DNA from: Fimbriimonadaceae bacterium
Lineage (GTDB): Bacteria; Armatimonadota; Fimbriimonadia; Fimbriimonadales; Fimbriimonadaceae
Direction of reading: 5' to 3'
Length of the DNA: 64,000 nt
Assembly (NCBI GenBank): GCA_019694835.1
Contig: JAIBBE010000223.1
Coordinates: forward strand, 28,752-92,751
Each line of letters begins with the position of its first letter. Position 1 is the stretch's first letter. Under the pieces are notes generated by a model that searched no databases, was not told the DNA's origin, and saw only the letters and a program-made list of their open reading frames with translations. Shown here in pieces: positions 44,402 through 53,917 of the stretch. Made by a program: the position numbers and the translations under genes.

Positions 44402-45393
44402 TTCGATGCCTCAGATAAGGACAAGGGGCTCAAACTCAAAACGGTGGCGAGGAAGCGCGTGTCACCCGGCTTGGGCAATGGTTGAATACGCGTTTTCGCG
44501 GTGAGGGGGTCGAAGATGGTGGCTGTGCTCTCTTCGATGCGTTCAACAACCATGTAATGCTCCCCCGACAGCCAAAGGGCGGGAAGTGGCAGGTTCGCAA
44601 AGTCGCGACGGTTGACCTCGTAGCCATACGAAGCTATCCCGTACTTTTTCAGCCCCGCCTGCATTCCAGCTAGGCTGGTGCCATCGTCGGTCGTGCTGCA
44701 ATCTTTGGCGAGGACTTCGTAAGCGACGGTTCCCTTGCCGAGTTTCTGGAGGAGATATGCGACGGCTTTCGGCCCGCAGGTTGCGCGCTCGAACCGCGCC
44801 TTCGCGGCTCGCTCATCGAGGATCTTCTGGAGCATCTCGTCATAGCGACCCCGGTTCTTTTCGTCGAGCTTGATGAGCCGCCGATGCGCTGCCGTGACGA
44901 GCGGACTCTCGCGGTGCTTGGCAAAGAACGCCTTAAACTCCTTGATTGCCTCTTCCTTCTTGCCGTCGGCTACGAGACAGACAGCGGCTTGATACGCGGC
45001 CTGATCTTCGACACCTCCGAAGTCAGGAGTCTTGAAGTCGGTGCCGTTGTAGCCAGTTTCAGCGGCTTGGAAGTGCTCTCTCGCTCGATCCCAGGCACCC
45101 TGACGTGCTGCGGCGTAGCCCATTTGGAGCCGCGTGGCACCAACCTGATCCTGGACCTGAGGATCGGGGCTCGACCCAAACTCGCGCACGACTTCCAGAC
45201 CCCTCGCCTCGGCTTCCGCCCAATTTCGCTTGCTATAGGGTCGCAAGGCTTCCTCGCGTTCGCTCTTCGCGGCAACGGCCTCGCGGCTCATCGGGGATGC
45301 GGATTCCGGCGCGTTACGCATCACTAACACCGCCAATGCTCCGATACTAATAACACCGACACCACAAAGGACAATTCCTCGTGCAAACCTCAT
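44398..45393 (-). CDS. TPR-C39-like cysteine peptidase, membrane anchored
   Basis: One N-terminal transmembrane helix (IVLCGVGVISIGALAVLVM) is followed by TPR-like repeats (about 50-180) and a C-terminal C39-like papain fold with C206 in ATCGPKAV, H279 in GEHYMVV and D295 in TIFDPLT. C39 domains cut double-glycine leaders or act in export; the TPR part could hold the substrate. The ATG at 45393 overlaps the upstream stop as ATGA, and its own stop overlaps the RHS ATG in the same way. I infer that it helps mature or export the RHS protein. Confidence 0.7.
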   Translation of the reverse strand: MRFARGIVLCGVGVISIGALAVLVMRNAPESASPMSREAVAAKSEREEALRPYSKRNWAEAEARGLEVVREFGSSPDPQVQDQVGATRLQMGYAAARQGAWDRAREHFQAAETGYNGTDFKTPDFGGVEDQAAYQAAVCLVADGKKEEAIKEFKAFFAKHRESPLVTAAHRRLIKLDEKNRGRYDEMLQKILDERAAKARFERATCGPKAVAYLLQKLGKGTVAYEVLAKDCSTTDDGTSLAGMQAGLKKYGIASYGYEVNRRDFANLPLPALWLSGEHYMVVERIEESTATIFDPLTAKTRIQPLPKPGDTRFLATVLSLSPLSLSEASK

Positions 45394-46634
45394 GGCGTCA
45401 CGAAATCCGAAAGCGTTCCCGGCGTCAGACCCCACACGCGTGGTCTGCAATCAGTGTAGATTCCCTCTGTAAAGATGTCTTCAAACTCGCGGCTCGTGAA
45501 GTACCGCCAGCCAAGTGGTGAAGAACCCGTCATCGTGGACTCTTCGGCCACCGCTAGGCAAACTCGGCCCGCTGAGTACGTTCCAGCCCCAGCAATCAAA
45601 GTGCCGTTTTCCTGATACTTTTGTAGCGGAAAGTTCGCGAAGTCGTCGTTTAGATACGTCGAGACGGTTGAGATTGCCTCTTCATCCCACTCGTTGGTGG
45701 CGGTCTCGGCTACAGGTCGCGGGTTGATGTCCCAGCGGTTCCCCCAACTAAGGCCCGACTCGCGCTGGCTGAGGCTCTGACCAGAGAACAGGTTGGAATC
45801 GTTGGACCTGGGCAGGAATGCTCCAAGGGTCGGGCACGTACCTCGGTCATAGCCGGAGTTGCGGTGAAACACCGTCAGCGTGCGCACGGTCGGCGTCGAA
45901 CCGTCATCGTAGTAGAACTGTATCCGGGATTTTCCGGATCGGTCTTGACTCGCTAGCCAGGGCATGTTGCCGACAAAGAGCCCTCCCTTGTACTGCCACG
46001 GCCCGAATTTGACGTAACCAGCAGAGGCATTGGGATCGGGTACTACCTCGCCCGCCACGTTCGGATCACCGAAGGTGAGCCTCGTGTCGATCGCGGCATC
46101 GTTACAGTTCAGGCGAACTATGGAGTAGTTCTGCTTAGCGTAGGCCCAAACGTTCGTTGAAGTGTTTTTCACGGCGAAAAACACGGGGACGGTAAGGCTG
46201 GTTTCGACGGCACTCAGTGGGTTGTTGATATGGAAGATGAAGGGCGTTCGTTCTGTTGGAGTGCCAATCAAAGCGGCCTTCATGTAGAAGCCACCGCCGC
46301 TTGTCCCGAGCGTTGAATGTGCCGGAATCGCAACAGAATGAATGGCGTCGTGGAATTCATCAAGGCCGTGACTCTGAGTGCCGACGTACACTTCGTACCC
46401 TTCAGGTAAGCCGGAGAAAAGGACCTGGATCTCGACGCGCAAGACGTGCAGGTTCCCCGTGACCGTCGAACCGCTTGTGATGGTTCCGTTTCCCTGCGTG
46501 TTCGCGCCAGGACCCGCATCGCGCCATTCAGCCAAACCGGGATGGGATGGCACTACGGCCAAGTCGGCCCGCACACTGGCAACCAGAGCTGTCAGGCCCA
46601 CAACGTACATACACCGGCAAAAGCAAGCTCCCAT
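45390..46634 (-). CDS. Secreted protein of unknown function, first gene of the RHS operon
   Basis: A signal peptide (MGACFCRCMYVVGLTALVASVRA) starts the 414-residue protein. I chose the ATG at 46634 because GGAGG lies 8 bp upstream. The body is strand-rich, with many Gly/Ser/Thr/Asn residues (GNGTITSGSTVTGNLHVLRVEIQ in pieces such as TITSGSTVTGNLHV), and shows no enzyme motif. It is coupled to the C39-like gene by ATGA, and hence to the RHS gene, so it may be a carrier, adhesin or companion of the RHS protein. Confidence 0.6.
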   Translation of the reverse strand: MGACFCRCMYVVGLTALVASVRADLAVVPSHPGLAEWRDAGPGANTQGNGTITSGSTVTGNLHVLRVEIQVLFSGLPEGYEVYVGTQSHGLDEFHDAIHSVAIPAHSTLGTSGGGFYMKAALIGTPTERTPFIFHINNPLSAVETSLTVPVFFAVKNTSTNVWAYAKQNYSIVRLNCNDAAIDTRLTFGDPNVAGEVVPDPNASAGYVKFGPWQYKGGLFVGNMPWLASQDRSGKSRIQFYYDDGSTPTVRTLTVFHRNSGYDRGTCPTLGAFLPRSNDSNLFSGQSLSQRESGLSWGNRWDINPRPVAETATNEWDEEAISTVSTYLNDDFANFPLQKYQENGTLIAGAGTYSAGRVCLAVAEESTMTGSSPLGWRYFTSREFEDIFTEGIYTDCRPRVWGLTPGTLSDFVTP

Positions 46635-46935
46635 GCGCCTCTCCTCCCTTGACCCCTCATAAATGCGGTCTGGATTACGACTGACAAGAATATACAGGAT
46701 GATTGGGCCTTCTCGTGTTAAAAATTGCGCCATGCGCTCAATTGCGCATGAATCTACTAGAGCGTCGCACATGCAAGTGGTCTTGCCGAAGGTGTAACCA
46801 AGGTCTCTCGGTGTTCCTGTGACAAGTTCGATCCGAATTGAGGCCACGATTCGAGATCTCGGTTCGGTTTGCAGGTCAAGCCGCGCGCTGGCCCTTCAAA
46901 CTGTATTCACAGAGATAGCGAACCAGATTTACCGC

Positions 46936-46976
46936 AACAAAAAGAAAGCGGCCCCCCCGAAGGTAATGGAGCCGCC
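46936..46976 (-). terminator. Rho-independent terminator after the 159-residue gene
   Basis: On the minus strand GCGGCTCC pairs with GGGGCCGC (one G-U) and is followed by TTTCTTTTT. The rest of 46635-47000 holds no gene that I can support and should contain the promoter of the RHS operon. Confidence 0.75.
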
Positions 46977-47000
46977 AGGATTACAAACCTCGTAACATCC

Positions 47001-47480
47001 TTAGAAATGTCCAACAAAGGCTGTTGCCAATACCCGCGCTTCAGGGCAAGTAGATTCTTGAAGGCTCCTCACATCGTCCACACGAGCGTGCAGGGCATCC
47101 ATATCTTCCATGATCGTTTCGGTCTCCCACAGACGGATTGCAGCCGCTAGCGCCTCCAAGCGAACTGACAATAGGTGTTCCTTTCCCAAGAATGGGAGCA
47201 CTGCTGACCAGGCATCCTTAGCAGGACAAGTGCAAACCTTTGTCCCAACGTGTCGTAGAACCTCCCTGACGAACTCTGGGTCAATGACTCCTTCTCGGTT
47301 CAGCATTGCAAGCACCTGCCGCCCTATCATCTGGCGGTATGACTCCTTAGCAATCAGGGACCATGTGTTCACCAAAACCAAGCAAAGAGACGGATCCCTA
47401 TGCGTCTTGAACCGTTCGCGCGCAGCCTTGGCAAACCTGCTAACCGCCCTTGCCTCATTCATATCGTCCAAATCGAGCAC
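47001..47480 (-). CDS. Helical protein of unknown function
   Basis: The 159-residue product is almost entirely helical (RFAKAARERFKTHRDPSLCL, LSVRLEALAAAIRLWETETI), similar in feel to HEAT/ARM-type repeats, with no named motif. It starts with GTG at a good distance from GAGGAGG. It follows the AdoHcyase-like gene by 127 bp on the same strand and ends in its own terminator. Confidence 0.55.
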   Translation of the reverse strand: MLDLDDMNEARAVSRFAKAARERFKTHRDPSLCLVLVNTWSLIAKESYRQMIGRQVLAMLNREGVIDPEFVREVLRHVGTKVCTCPAKDAWSAVLPFLGKEHLLSVRLEALAAAIRLWETETIMEDMDALHARVDDVRSLQESTCPEARVLATAFVGHF

Positions 47481-47607
47481 TCTTTATCACCTCCTCAGGG
47501 CCATAGAAGACCCATTTTCACACTACAGTTTGCAAATCCATTTGCAATTCCATCTCGCTGATGTTGCCAAGGTGCTTCCCTTGGGGAACAAGGCTTGAGC
47601 TTCCTCA

Positions 47608-48913
47608 TCAATAGAAGCTCTCCAACCAAATCTTCCCTATCACGACTTCATCGGCCTGAGTAAGGGTATTGATCTGTCCTTTCCCAGCGTTGCCTTCATT
47701 CGACCTCAACAGGCAGGCCAGCATACCGAAAAAGACAAGGTAGATATAAGGACCGCACGAGGCCTCGAACAGAAAGTTAGGCGGACTTCCACCATTGACA
47801 ACGATAACCTTGGCAAACGGAGTGTCTGGTAGATAGTGCAGTTTGCTTAGTAAGCTCTCACGCACTCGTTCACCACGGTTCGGAGCGATCGCCTCCTCAA
47901 CCATGTCCTTTGGTTTCAGGTTGTGTACCGGCGTGAGCCATCCGGGTTCATGAAAACGGTCAGAGTCCTTTAGCTCGTCGTCAACACTTGTTACGAACGT
48001 GACGAGCGCGTCTTTACGCATGTGCGTAATCGCACTAATATCTAGGCCGTACTCCTGTTTGGCCGACCCTGTTGCTAAGAACACGTAACCTCCCCGGTAT
48101 TGGACTTCTTCAATACTTCGAAGCCGAAAGCCCTCTGCATGCGCGGCTATCTGGAGCAAGGGGTTAACCTCCACAACGCCTACCTGCAGGTTTTTACTAC
48201 GTAAAGCAATCGCTATACTGCGGCCAATCTTGCCGTACCCAAAGACGGTGGCAGGATGACCACTTAGGAGCCCGTAGTCCACTCGGACAATTGTTTCCGT
48301 CGCCTCGACAATGGCTCGTCCCGTAAGTGAGTCCTCGGCGTCCTTTAACCTTGACCGAGCCACCGACCACAGGTTGAGTCTATCGACCCAAGCTTGATCC
48401 AAAGTGGGCAGCATCGCTTCGTATTTCTTGAGGCCATTCTCTGTGCCTTCGACGATATGGACGGCGCGACCAGCAAGTAGCTGCTTGAGTGCTGAGGCAT
48501 TACCAGATGCCCACTTGCCACCCACATCGATCAAGAAAAGTGGTTCGGCAGGGCTCTAACTCAAACAGATTCTCGACAGTTTCAGCTACTTGGGGCTCAT
48601 GGGCTATGTCACTTTCCCCAATTGGCAGCCTATGCCAGCCCGGTTTTGCCATCATCTTTTGAACAACGTCAAAATCCTGGCTCGTGGACTTAGCCGTGAA
48701 GCCAACGCGACCGAATGATCGCTCTATCTGATCAAAAAAGGGGAGGTGCGAACCAAGTGCATGGGCAACAGCGATGAGGGCCGCATTGGGCTGGAATCTT
48801 CCTTGATCAAAGGCATCCCAAGCGTTCGAGAAGAACGCCTCGGACGACGCTGGGTCGAGGCCAGCAAGTAGCATCAGGGGCATCATACCTATTGCTGGAA
48901 GCGTGGCGAACAC
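47608..48913 (-). pseudogene. Adenosylhomocysteinase-like protein, frameshifted
   Basis: Two frames make one protein. The N-terminal part has TAKSTSQDFDVVQKMM, like the substrate domain of S-adenosylhomocysteine hydrolase. The C-terminal part has the NAD-binding motif TVFGYGKIGRSIAIALRS followed by VGVVEVNPLLQIAAHAEGF. Deleting one C from the CCC (48551-48553, GGG on plus) joins them in frame as LEPAEPLFLIDVGGKW and gives a 434-residue protein, the normal length. Family members bind NAD and hydrolyse SAH or related compounds; element-borne relatives are unusual. The break could be real or an assembly error. Confidence 0.7.
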
Positions 48914-48936
48914 AGTTGAAAGACGGAGTCTGCCCT

Positions 48937-48964
48937 AGAAAAGGCCCCGGATGGTGTCCGGGGC
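48937..48964 (-). terminator. Rho-independent terminator of ardC
   Basis: GCCCCGGA and TCCGGGGC pair perfectly around 5 nt; on the minus strand the stem is followed by CTTTTCT. It lies 16 bp after the ardC stop. Confidence 0.85.
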
Positions 48965-48979
48965 TTGTTGGATCGCACC

Positions 48980-49888
48980 CTAGGAGAAGGCTTGACTCCC
49001 CTTGATGTACTCACAAGCGTTTCGAGCCTGACTGGATGCGACCATGACAGCCCTCTTGTCGTGGTTGAGCAGATCGAGCCATCCGCTGAGGTAGCTGGCG
49101 GAGTCCTCGATCAGCGAATTGTCGAGCCCAAGCTCGGCACAGAGAAAGGCCGAAGTCAACTCCGCAACCAGCTCCTCACGGCTGTAATCCGATGAGCCAA
49201 ATGCGATGGGACCTGCCACTCCTGGGCGGTTGAGGCGAGATTGGTGGCCCGTCGCGTGTCCCAACTCGTGGAAGGCCGTGCTATAGAAGTGATCGGCAGA
49301 GGAGAACTGTTGAAGCGGGGGCAGTACCACGACATCGCCTTGGGGTCGGTAGTACGCGCTGATGCCCGCTTCCACGATCCTGGGCGGATTGGGCATCGAG
49401 CGCATTAGCTGATCCGCTTCTTCAATGCGATCGGCTTGCGGTGACGTTGATGGGAGGGGCGAGAGGGAAAGACCTTCAACTTGCTCCGCGTTGAAAACAA
49501 AGTAGTGCCGCAAGAGTGGGATTCCGTGTCTCGCTGATTGGGAATCTTCCGGCGTAGACTTCGATGGCTCCAAGATTTTCCAGAACACCACGAGCGATCC
49601 TTTCTCGCCTCGGCGAATCGACCCGCCTAATTCCGTTGCTTGGCGATACGTCATCCACCGATGGTCAGCGAACTTCGCCATGCTCAGCAAAACGAGATTG
49701 ATTCCGTTGTAAGTTCGCTTGCTGACGGCGTTTGACGGCATATGCTCGCGTCCCTTCCACGGCTTGCGCCAAGGCGCAACGCCGTTGGCAAGCGCTTCGA
49801 GGACTTGATTGGTCACGCGATCGTAGAGGCAAGTCGTTGGCTGACCTGATCTCTGCGGGCGCGGTCTGGGTTTGTAAATGTGCGACAA
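48980..49888 (-). CDS. ardC: ArdC family antirestriction protein (single-stranded DNA-binding metallopeptidase)
   Basis: The N-terminal ssDNA-binding domain has YDRVTNQVLEALANGVAPWR, KRTYNGINLVLLSMAKF, and WMTYRQATELGGSIRRGEKG. The C-terminal zincin domain has the zinc site HELGHATGH. ArdC on mobile elements protects incoming single-stranded DNA from host restriction, which supports transfer of this element by conjugation. Length (302) is normal. Next to type I restriction-modification in the same element, it may act mainly in a new host. Confidence 0.93.
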   Translation of the reverse strand: MSHIYKPRPRPQRSGQPTTCLYDRVTNQVLEALANGVAPWRKPWKGREHMPSNAVSKRTYNGINLVLLSMAKFADHRWMTYRQATELGGSIRRGEKGSLVVFWKILEPSKSTPEDSQSARHGIPLLRHYFVFNAEQVEGLSLSPLPSTSPQADRIEEADQLMRSMPNPPRIVEAGISAYYRPQGDVVVLPPLQQFSSADHFYSTAFHELGHATGHQSRLNRPGVAGPIAFGSSDYSREELVAELTSAFLCAELGLDNSLIEDSASYLSGWLDLLNHDKRAVMVASSQARNACEYIKGSQAFS

Positions 49889-50109
49889 AGCATTGGCTCC
49901 TTCGAGGTAGTTCCTCTAGGTGCACCGTCGCAACGAGAGATGAGTGGAGCAAACGAAGTTCGATAATCGAAACGACAGCGAGGCGAGCCTGGGGCCGGCC
50001 CACCGGGTCGAATGGACAGAGGGAAGGAGCGAATGACGAACGACGAACCGGGCAGGTGAGGAGAGAGGAGTGAGCGAGGTACCTCGGGGAATGAGAGTCA
50101 GGTTTTAGC

Positions 50110-50130
50110 TTGAACCTACGCCAGGTTCAA
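50110..50130. promoter_or_regulatory. Inverted repeat upstream of ardC
   Basis: TTGAACCT and AGGTTCAA form a perfect 8-bp inverted repeat with a 5-bp spacer. Without a T-run it looks more like an operator than a terminator, and it lies about 220 bp before the ardC start. The rest of the 309-bp gap 49889-50197 shows no gene. Confidence 0.4.
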
Positions 50131-50131
50131 A

Positions 50132-50181
50132 ATCCCCGACCAATGTTAACCGCCCTTCTGACCGGGGTCTTGGTCGGGGAT
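50132..50181 (-). terminator. Long hairpin, probable terminator of the HTH-Nudix gene
   Basis: ATCCCCGACCAA and TTGGTCGGGGAT form a perfect 12-bp stem with a 26-nt loop. On the minus strand the stem ends in TTTTG, 17 bp after the HTH-Nudix stop. Confidence 0.65.
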
Positions 50182-50197
50182 GAAATGGGGCCGGTCT

Positions 50198-51799
50198 CTA
50201 CTGCGCGCCAAACCTACCCTCTCCTGCGGCGGACTCCGCCCCACCATCTTTGGTTGACGAACCCATGAGTGCGACCTGTTCGCGACTGGACCGGATCAAG
50301 GCAAGGTTGGCCATTAAGAACGGGCTGTCTTGGGACCTCCACGCCTCCGCGGCAGCGTCGATCGAGGATTCATAATCTCCTTCCGCGAATTTGACAGGCA
50401 TCGCACTCCGGGGGCCACCATAAACTGGTTCACGCCGTCCCTCCAAAGATTCCCAATCTAAGTCAACGAAGCAGATCCCGAAAAAATCTGGCTTCATGCC
50501 CATATGGAGGTCTAAGGTCATCGCAGTGACCAATGGATGAATGAGCTGGGCTTCAACCTGGCACTCCTCGCGTACTTCCCTGACCATACCTCGCGATATC
50601 AAGCCCCCCAGCGTCGGAGAATTTGATTCGAGCTCGTCCAGGACATCGTCCCAGTCGAGAGACCCTCCGAAGGGCACCAATCGCTCCGACTGCTGCCGGC
50701 AGGCCTCCGCTTGATGCAAGCAGATGAGCATCCCGTCTCTTGATAGCACGAGCGAATTCACGCCGATATGGCTTGATAAACTCGCTGCGAGTTCGTAGTC
50801 TGTCAGGTGGTCGCTAATCAGCGAACGTCTTTTGAATGTCTTGGCGTGGGCAAACTCCCACCTGAGGCTTTGGTTCGTCACAACCGAAGTGAGGTAACTA
50901 GTCTCTTGTATGAACACTCTGCGGTTACGAAATGATGCCCCAATATCGAGACTGGCCAAACGAACCTTCCTACTCTCATAGAGATCACCTCGTTCTGAAA
51001 ACGCCTTTTGGAGGGCAAGCCATGAAAAGGTGTGCCAGTCCTGGGGGATCGAAAAGCGAGAACGCTCCTCGCGCAACTCTATCTCGAACGCCTTTCCGAG
51101 AGTAATCGAATCATCCAGCTTCACACAATGGGCGAAGCGCTGTACTGATGGATATCCTGAGACGATCGGAGCCCAAGGAGAATCGCACGCTCGGGGGATA
51201 TCAGCAACGTTCATGAGTTTAGGCCTTTGAACAGGTTCATACCTCCCGCGGGGTCGCGAGCCTGCCGCTAATCCGATTGCTCCTCCGAGAGTGAGCACGG
51301 CTTGCTCGTGCGCTGCTGGGCCTAGTCTAAGTTTTGTCTGGATCAAAATCTGACGGATCCAGTAGGCTGCCATGTCATGGTGATTCCGCTTGACCGGCCA
51401 TAGTTGCGTGCCCAACGCGAAAGCCTCGTCATGGCGCTTCGTGCTATCCAAGAAGTGCAGAAGAATGACTAGCCGGAACCAATCTTCTGTAGATCCGGGA
51501 TCTCTTCGAATCGCCCGTCGGATGTCAGCAACTTCCGTGTCGATATCAGTGTGCACTGACATATGCGAAATTGTTGTAACCAGAAGGTTGTGTATCAGTG
51601 AGGTCTCTGCGTTGTGCTCGTAGAGAAGGTTTCCCAGCGCGGCACCAACATCAAGATTAAGAGACTCCATTGATCCAGTCTTCCAGCGTGATACTACGGA
51701 TTTCGATTTGCCCACTGCCTTGGCAATGCTTACCTGAGACAAGCCCCGTCCAGTTAAATAGCTGATAGCGACTTGAAGCACGGTGGACTGGTCCTTCAT
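50198..51799 (-). CDS. HTH and Nudix domain protein of unknown function
   Basis: Starting at the ATG at 51799, the 533-residue protein opens with a helix-turn-helix (LSQVSIAKAVGKSKSVVSRWK). The middle is helical and TPR-like (about 60-190). The C-terminal part holds a divergent Nudix box, GMVREVREECQVEAQ, preceded by VPFGGSLDWDDVL: the R-E-x2-E-E helix is present, but the loop before it is longer than usual. HTH-Nudix proteins may sense nucleotides such as ADP-ribose. In this element it could regulate transfer or defence. Confidence 0.6.
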   Translation of the reverse strand: MKDQSTVLQVAISYLTGRGLSQVSIAKAVGKSKSVVSRWKTGSMESLNLDVGAALGNLLYEHNAETSLIHNLLVTTISHMSVHTDIDTEVADIRRAIRRDPGSTEDWFRLVILLHFLDSTKRHDEAFALGTQLWPVKRNHHDMAAYWIRQILIQTKLRLGPAAHEQAVLTLGGAIGLAAGSRPRGRYEPVQRPKLMNVADIPRACDSPWAPIVSGYPSVQRFAHCVKLDDSITLGKAFEIELREERSRFSIPQDWHTFSWLALQKAFSERGDLYESRKVRLASLDIGASFRNRRVFIQETSYLTSVVTNQSLRWEFAHAKTFKRRSLISDHLTDYELAASLSSHIGVNSLVLSRDGMLICLHQAEACRQQSERLVPFGGSLDWDDVLDELESNSPTLGGLISRGMVREVREECQVEAQLIHPLVTAMTLDLHMGMKPDFFGICFVDLDWESLEGRREPVYGGPRSAMPVKFAEGDYESSIDAAAEAWRSQDSPFLMANLALIRSSREQVALMGSSTKDGGAESAAGEGRFGAQ

Positions 51800-52361
51800 G
51801 GGATGAATTGTAGCAGGGACCTTACCGCGACTGGAAAGTGGGGCCGTTCGGTACAGTTGCGCAGGCGGGCCTTGCGTTCGCAACTGGAGCCCGCACACCA
51901 TGGATGTGGTGGTGACCACTTTGAGCCTAGCCTAACGCCAGCACGGAACGTGCGAATCGGTTACGCGCGGCGTGTTCCGCCTCCCCGAGAGATGGCGTTT
52001 CTAAGAGACCTTGGCGAAAGTGGGGCGCAGTAAACAGATTTCTTTCGCGAGTTGAGCAGAAACGGCTTGGACTCTCAACTAGGCGGTCGCTACCATCACG
52101 TTGTGTAGCTCCTAAACAGCGCTATGCAAATCTGAAAACAGGAAAGAGGGCCCGCGTGAAGGCAGGCCCCGGTACCAGAGATGTCCAACTCATCTACCGG
52201 CCAATTCATATTACATAACTGCCCAATAACTGTCAAGAATGAGCGGTGGCACTGCACGCTTCGCGTTACCATCGACTGTGTTGAGAGCGTCTCCAAGCGC
52301 TCGATGGCTCTACTCACCTGCGCTCTTGCCAGCCTTAGCCCAGTCGTTGCTGGAGGTCTAC
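51800..52361. other. Intergenic region between HTH-Nudix and mobilisation genes
   Basis: The 562 bp lie between divergent genes and should contain promoters for both. A GC hairpin (GGGCC and GGCCC arms around 52151-52176) is visible. I see no convincing gene. An origin of transfer could sit here, but I see no conserved nick-site motif. Confidence 0.4.
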
Positions 52362-52553
52362 ATGGACCTCTATAACGCGTGGATCCGTTTCCACCTTACA
52401 TCGCCTGGATCGTCGCGAAACACGGTCGTCATCCCCGGAGCAAAGTTGCCCAAGGAGTTTGTCGAACTTGTCCTGGCCGAAGGCAGGGGCGAAGTAACCT
52501 TCTCCGCAGTCGGAACGATTCGGCTGAAGCGCTGTCGGCGGGCCAAGCCATGA
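52362..52553 (+). CDS. Small protein preceding the coupling ATPase
   Basis: A GGAGG sequence just before the ATG and an ATGA overlap with the ATPase gene support this 63-residue gene. The product has a strand-rich part (RNTVVIPGAKLPKEFVELVL, EVTFSAVGTIRL). Its function is unknown; an accessory role in DNA transfer or mobilisation is inferred from its position. Confidence 0.55.
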   Translation: MDLYNAWIRFHLTSPGSSRNTVVIPGAKLPKEFVELVLAEGRGEVTFSAVGTIRLKRCRRAKP

Positions 52554-53917
52554 CGGTCCGCGTGCGCAAGCGTCAGCCGCCGCCGTCACATTGGATTGGG
52601 GTTCGTAAGTATTGGCGGCTATTAGGACTGCCGCTCCGCCAAGCCTTAGTCGAACTGAACGCAAGTCACCTCAGCCAGCATGCAATGATCCTGGGCTCTA
52701 CTGGGTCTGGAAAATCTGTAGCGCTCTTGCACACTTTGGCGGGAGATTTGATGCGTGGACACTCGATCGTTATTCTTGACGCAAGCGGCGATATGGCGTT
52801 CGCAGGATTCGAACTCGCTGCCCGCTCAGGTATCTCTCCCGATAAGGTCAAGTTGTTTGACCTGCGGGAGCGCAAACGACCGCTCGGATTCAACCCCCTT
52901 GGAGGCTCCGCAGGCGTCGAGCCGCACATTCGAGCTCTTCATCTCGTGGACGCAGTTGCGGCTCGATTTGGAGAGCTGGGTCCCCAATCAAGTGAGTACT
53001 TGCGTTATGCTGCACTGGTCACTGCCGAATCTGGCGGATCGCTTACGCATTTCGAAGGGCTGTTTTATGACCGTGCGGTTCGCAGCGAACTAATCTCACG
53101 CGCAACTTCAGAATCGGTTCGGGCCTTTTGGAGGCGATACGACGCCCTTTCCATAGATCGTCAGACCGCCTTAGCACCGCCAGTAATGAACAAGGTCTCG
53201 GGCCTGCTTGCGACGGAAGGACTCCGGAGAACGTTGGGGCACCCTGAGCCGCTGGACCTTGCCCGACATCTGGCCACCCCGGGCTCCGTCACCCTAATCA
53301 GTCTAGCGACCGCTGAACTACACAGTGCAGGATGGGCGATAGGGAATTTGCTTCTGAGTTGCATTTGTCGAGAGATATTCTCGCAGGTTGACGTGCCCGA
53401 AAGTCACCGAAATGGGGTTAGGGTTTACGTCGATGAGTTTGCAAGTTTTGCAACGCAACCCTTCGAGGTCTGCCTGGCGCAAGGCAGGAGATTTGGCCTC
53501 AGCGTGGTGTTAGTGGCGCAGAACATTGCTCAGTTGGAACCTAGAATTCGAGCCATCCTTCTTGGAAACTGCGGATGCAAACTGGTTTTCAGGTCAAGTC
53601 ACGCCGACAGCCTCATCCTCAATCGAGACCTCACGGGCACGAAAGACACGTTTGACATTGCGTCCCTTCGGACTGGGGAGGCGGTGCTGTGGCGTCGCGG
53701 GGAGAGTCCTTTTGAAATTGAAATAAACGCGCCACTCATTCGAGACGTTGGCCAGCTCAGCCCGCTGGCACTCGACTTCCTAGCGGAGGTTAGAGCACAG
53801 CAACCAAGTTTCCCGGAGCCTGGGCCTGAACTTTCTCACCTTGTTACGAAAGCAGCGCACGTGAAATCGGGGCCACGCGAGTCACCCGCAAGAGGCCTGG
53901 AGGACTGGCTGCAATGA
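52550..53917 (+). CDS. VirD4/TraG-like type IV coupling protein ATPase
   Basis: This 455-residue protein has Walker A in GSTGSGKS (49-56), a Walker B at VRVYVDEFASF, and VVLVAQNIAQL after it, all as in TraD/VirD4/TraG coupling ATPases. It lacks the N-terminal membrane helices of VirD4, as seen in short soluble relatives on mobilisable elements. Coupling proteins bring relaxase-bound DNA to a type IV channel. It is coupled by ATGA to a small gene upstream and by ATGA to the replication-relaxation gene downstream. No relaxase was recognised next to it. Confidence 0.85.
   Translation: MTVRVRKRQPPPSHWIGVRKYWRLLGLPLRQALVELNASHLSQHAMILGSTGSGKSVALLHTLAGDLMRGHSIVILDASGDMAFAGFELAARSGISPDKVKLFDLRERKRPLGFNPLGGSAGVEPHIRALHLVDAVAARFGELGPQSSEYLRYAALVTAESGGSLTHFEGLFYDRAVRSELISRATSESVRAFWRRYDALSIDRQTALAPPVMNKVSGLLATEGLRRTLGHPEPLDLARHLATPGSVTLISLATAELHSAGWAIGNLLLSCICREIFSQVDVPESHRNGVRVYVDEFASFATQPFEVCLAQGRRFGLSVVLVAQNIAQLEPRIRAILLGNCGCKLVFRSSHADSLILNRDLTGTKDTFDIASLRTGEAVLWRRGESPFEIEINAPLIRDVGQLSPLALDFLAEVRAQQPSFPEPGPELSHLVTKAAHVKSGPRESPARGLEDWLQ

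Noticed and set aside
50132..50181. Origin of transfer hairpin upstream of ardC
   Set aside because: The stem ends in TTTT just after the HTH-Nudix stop, which fits a terminator better, and no nick-site motif is visible.
52096..52317. Possible minus-strand gene in the gap before the coupling ATPase
   Set aside because: No motif, and the frame overlaps a hairpin and the probable promoter of the mobilisation genes.
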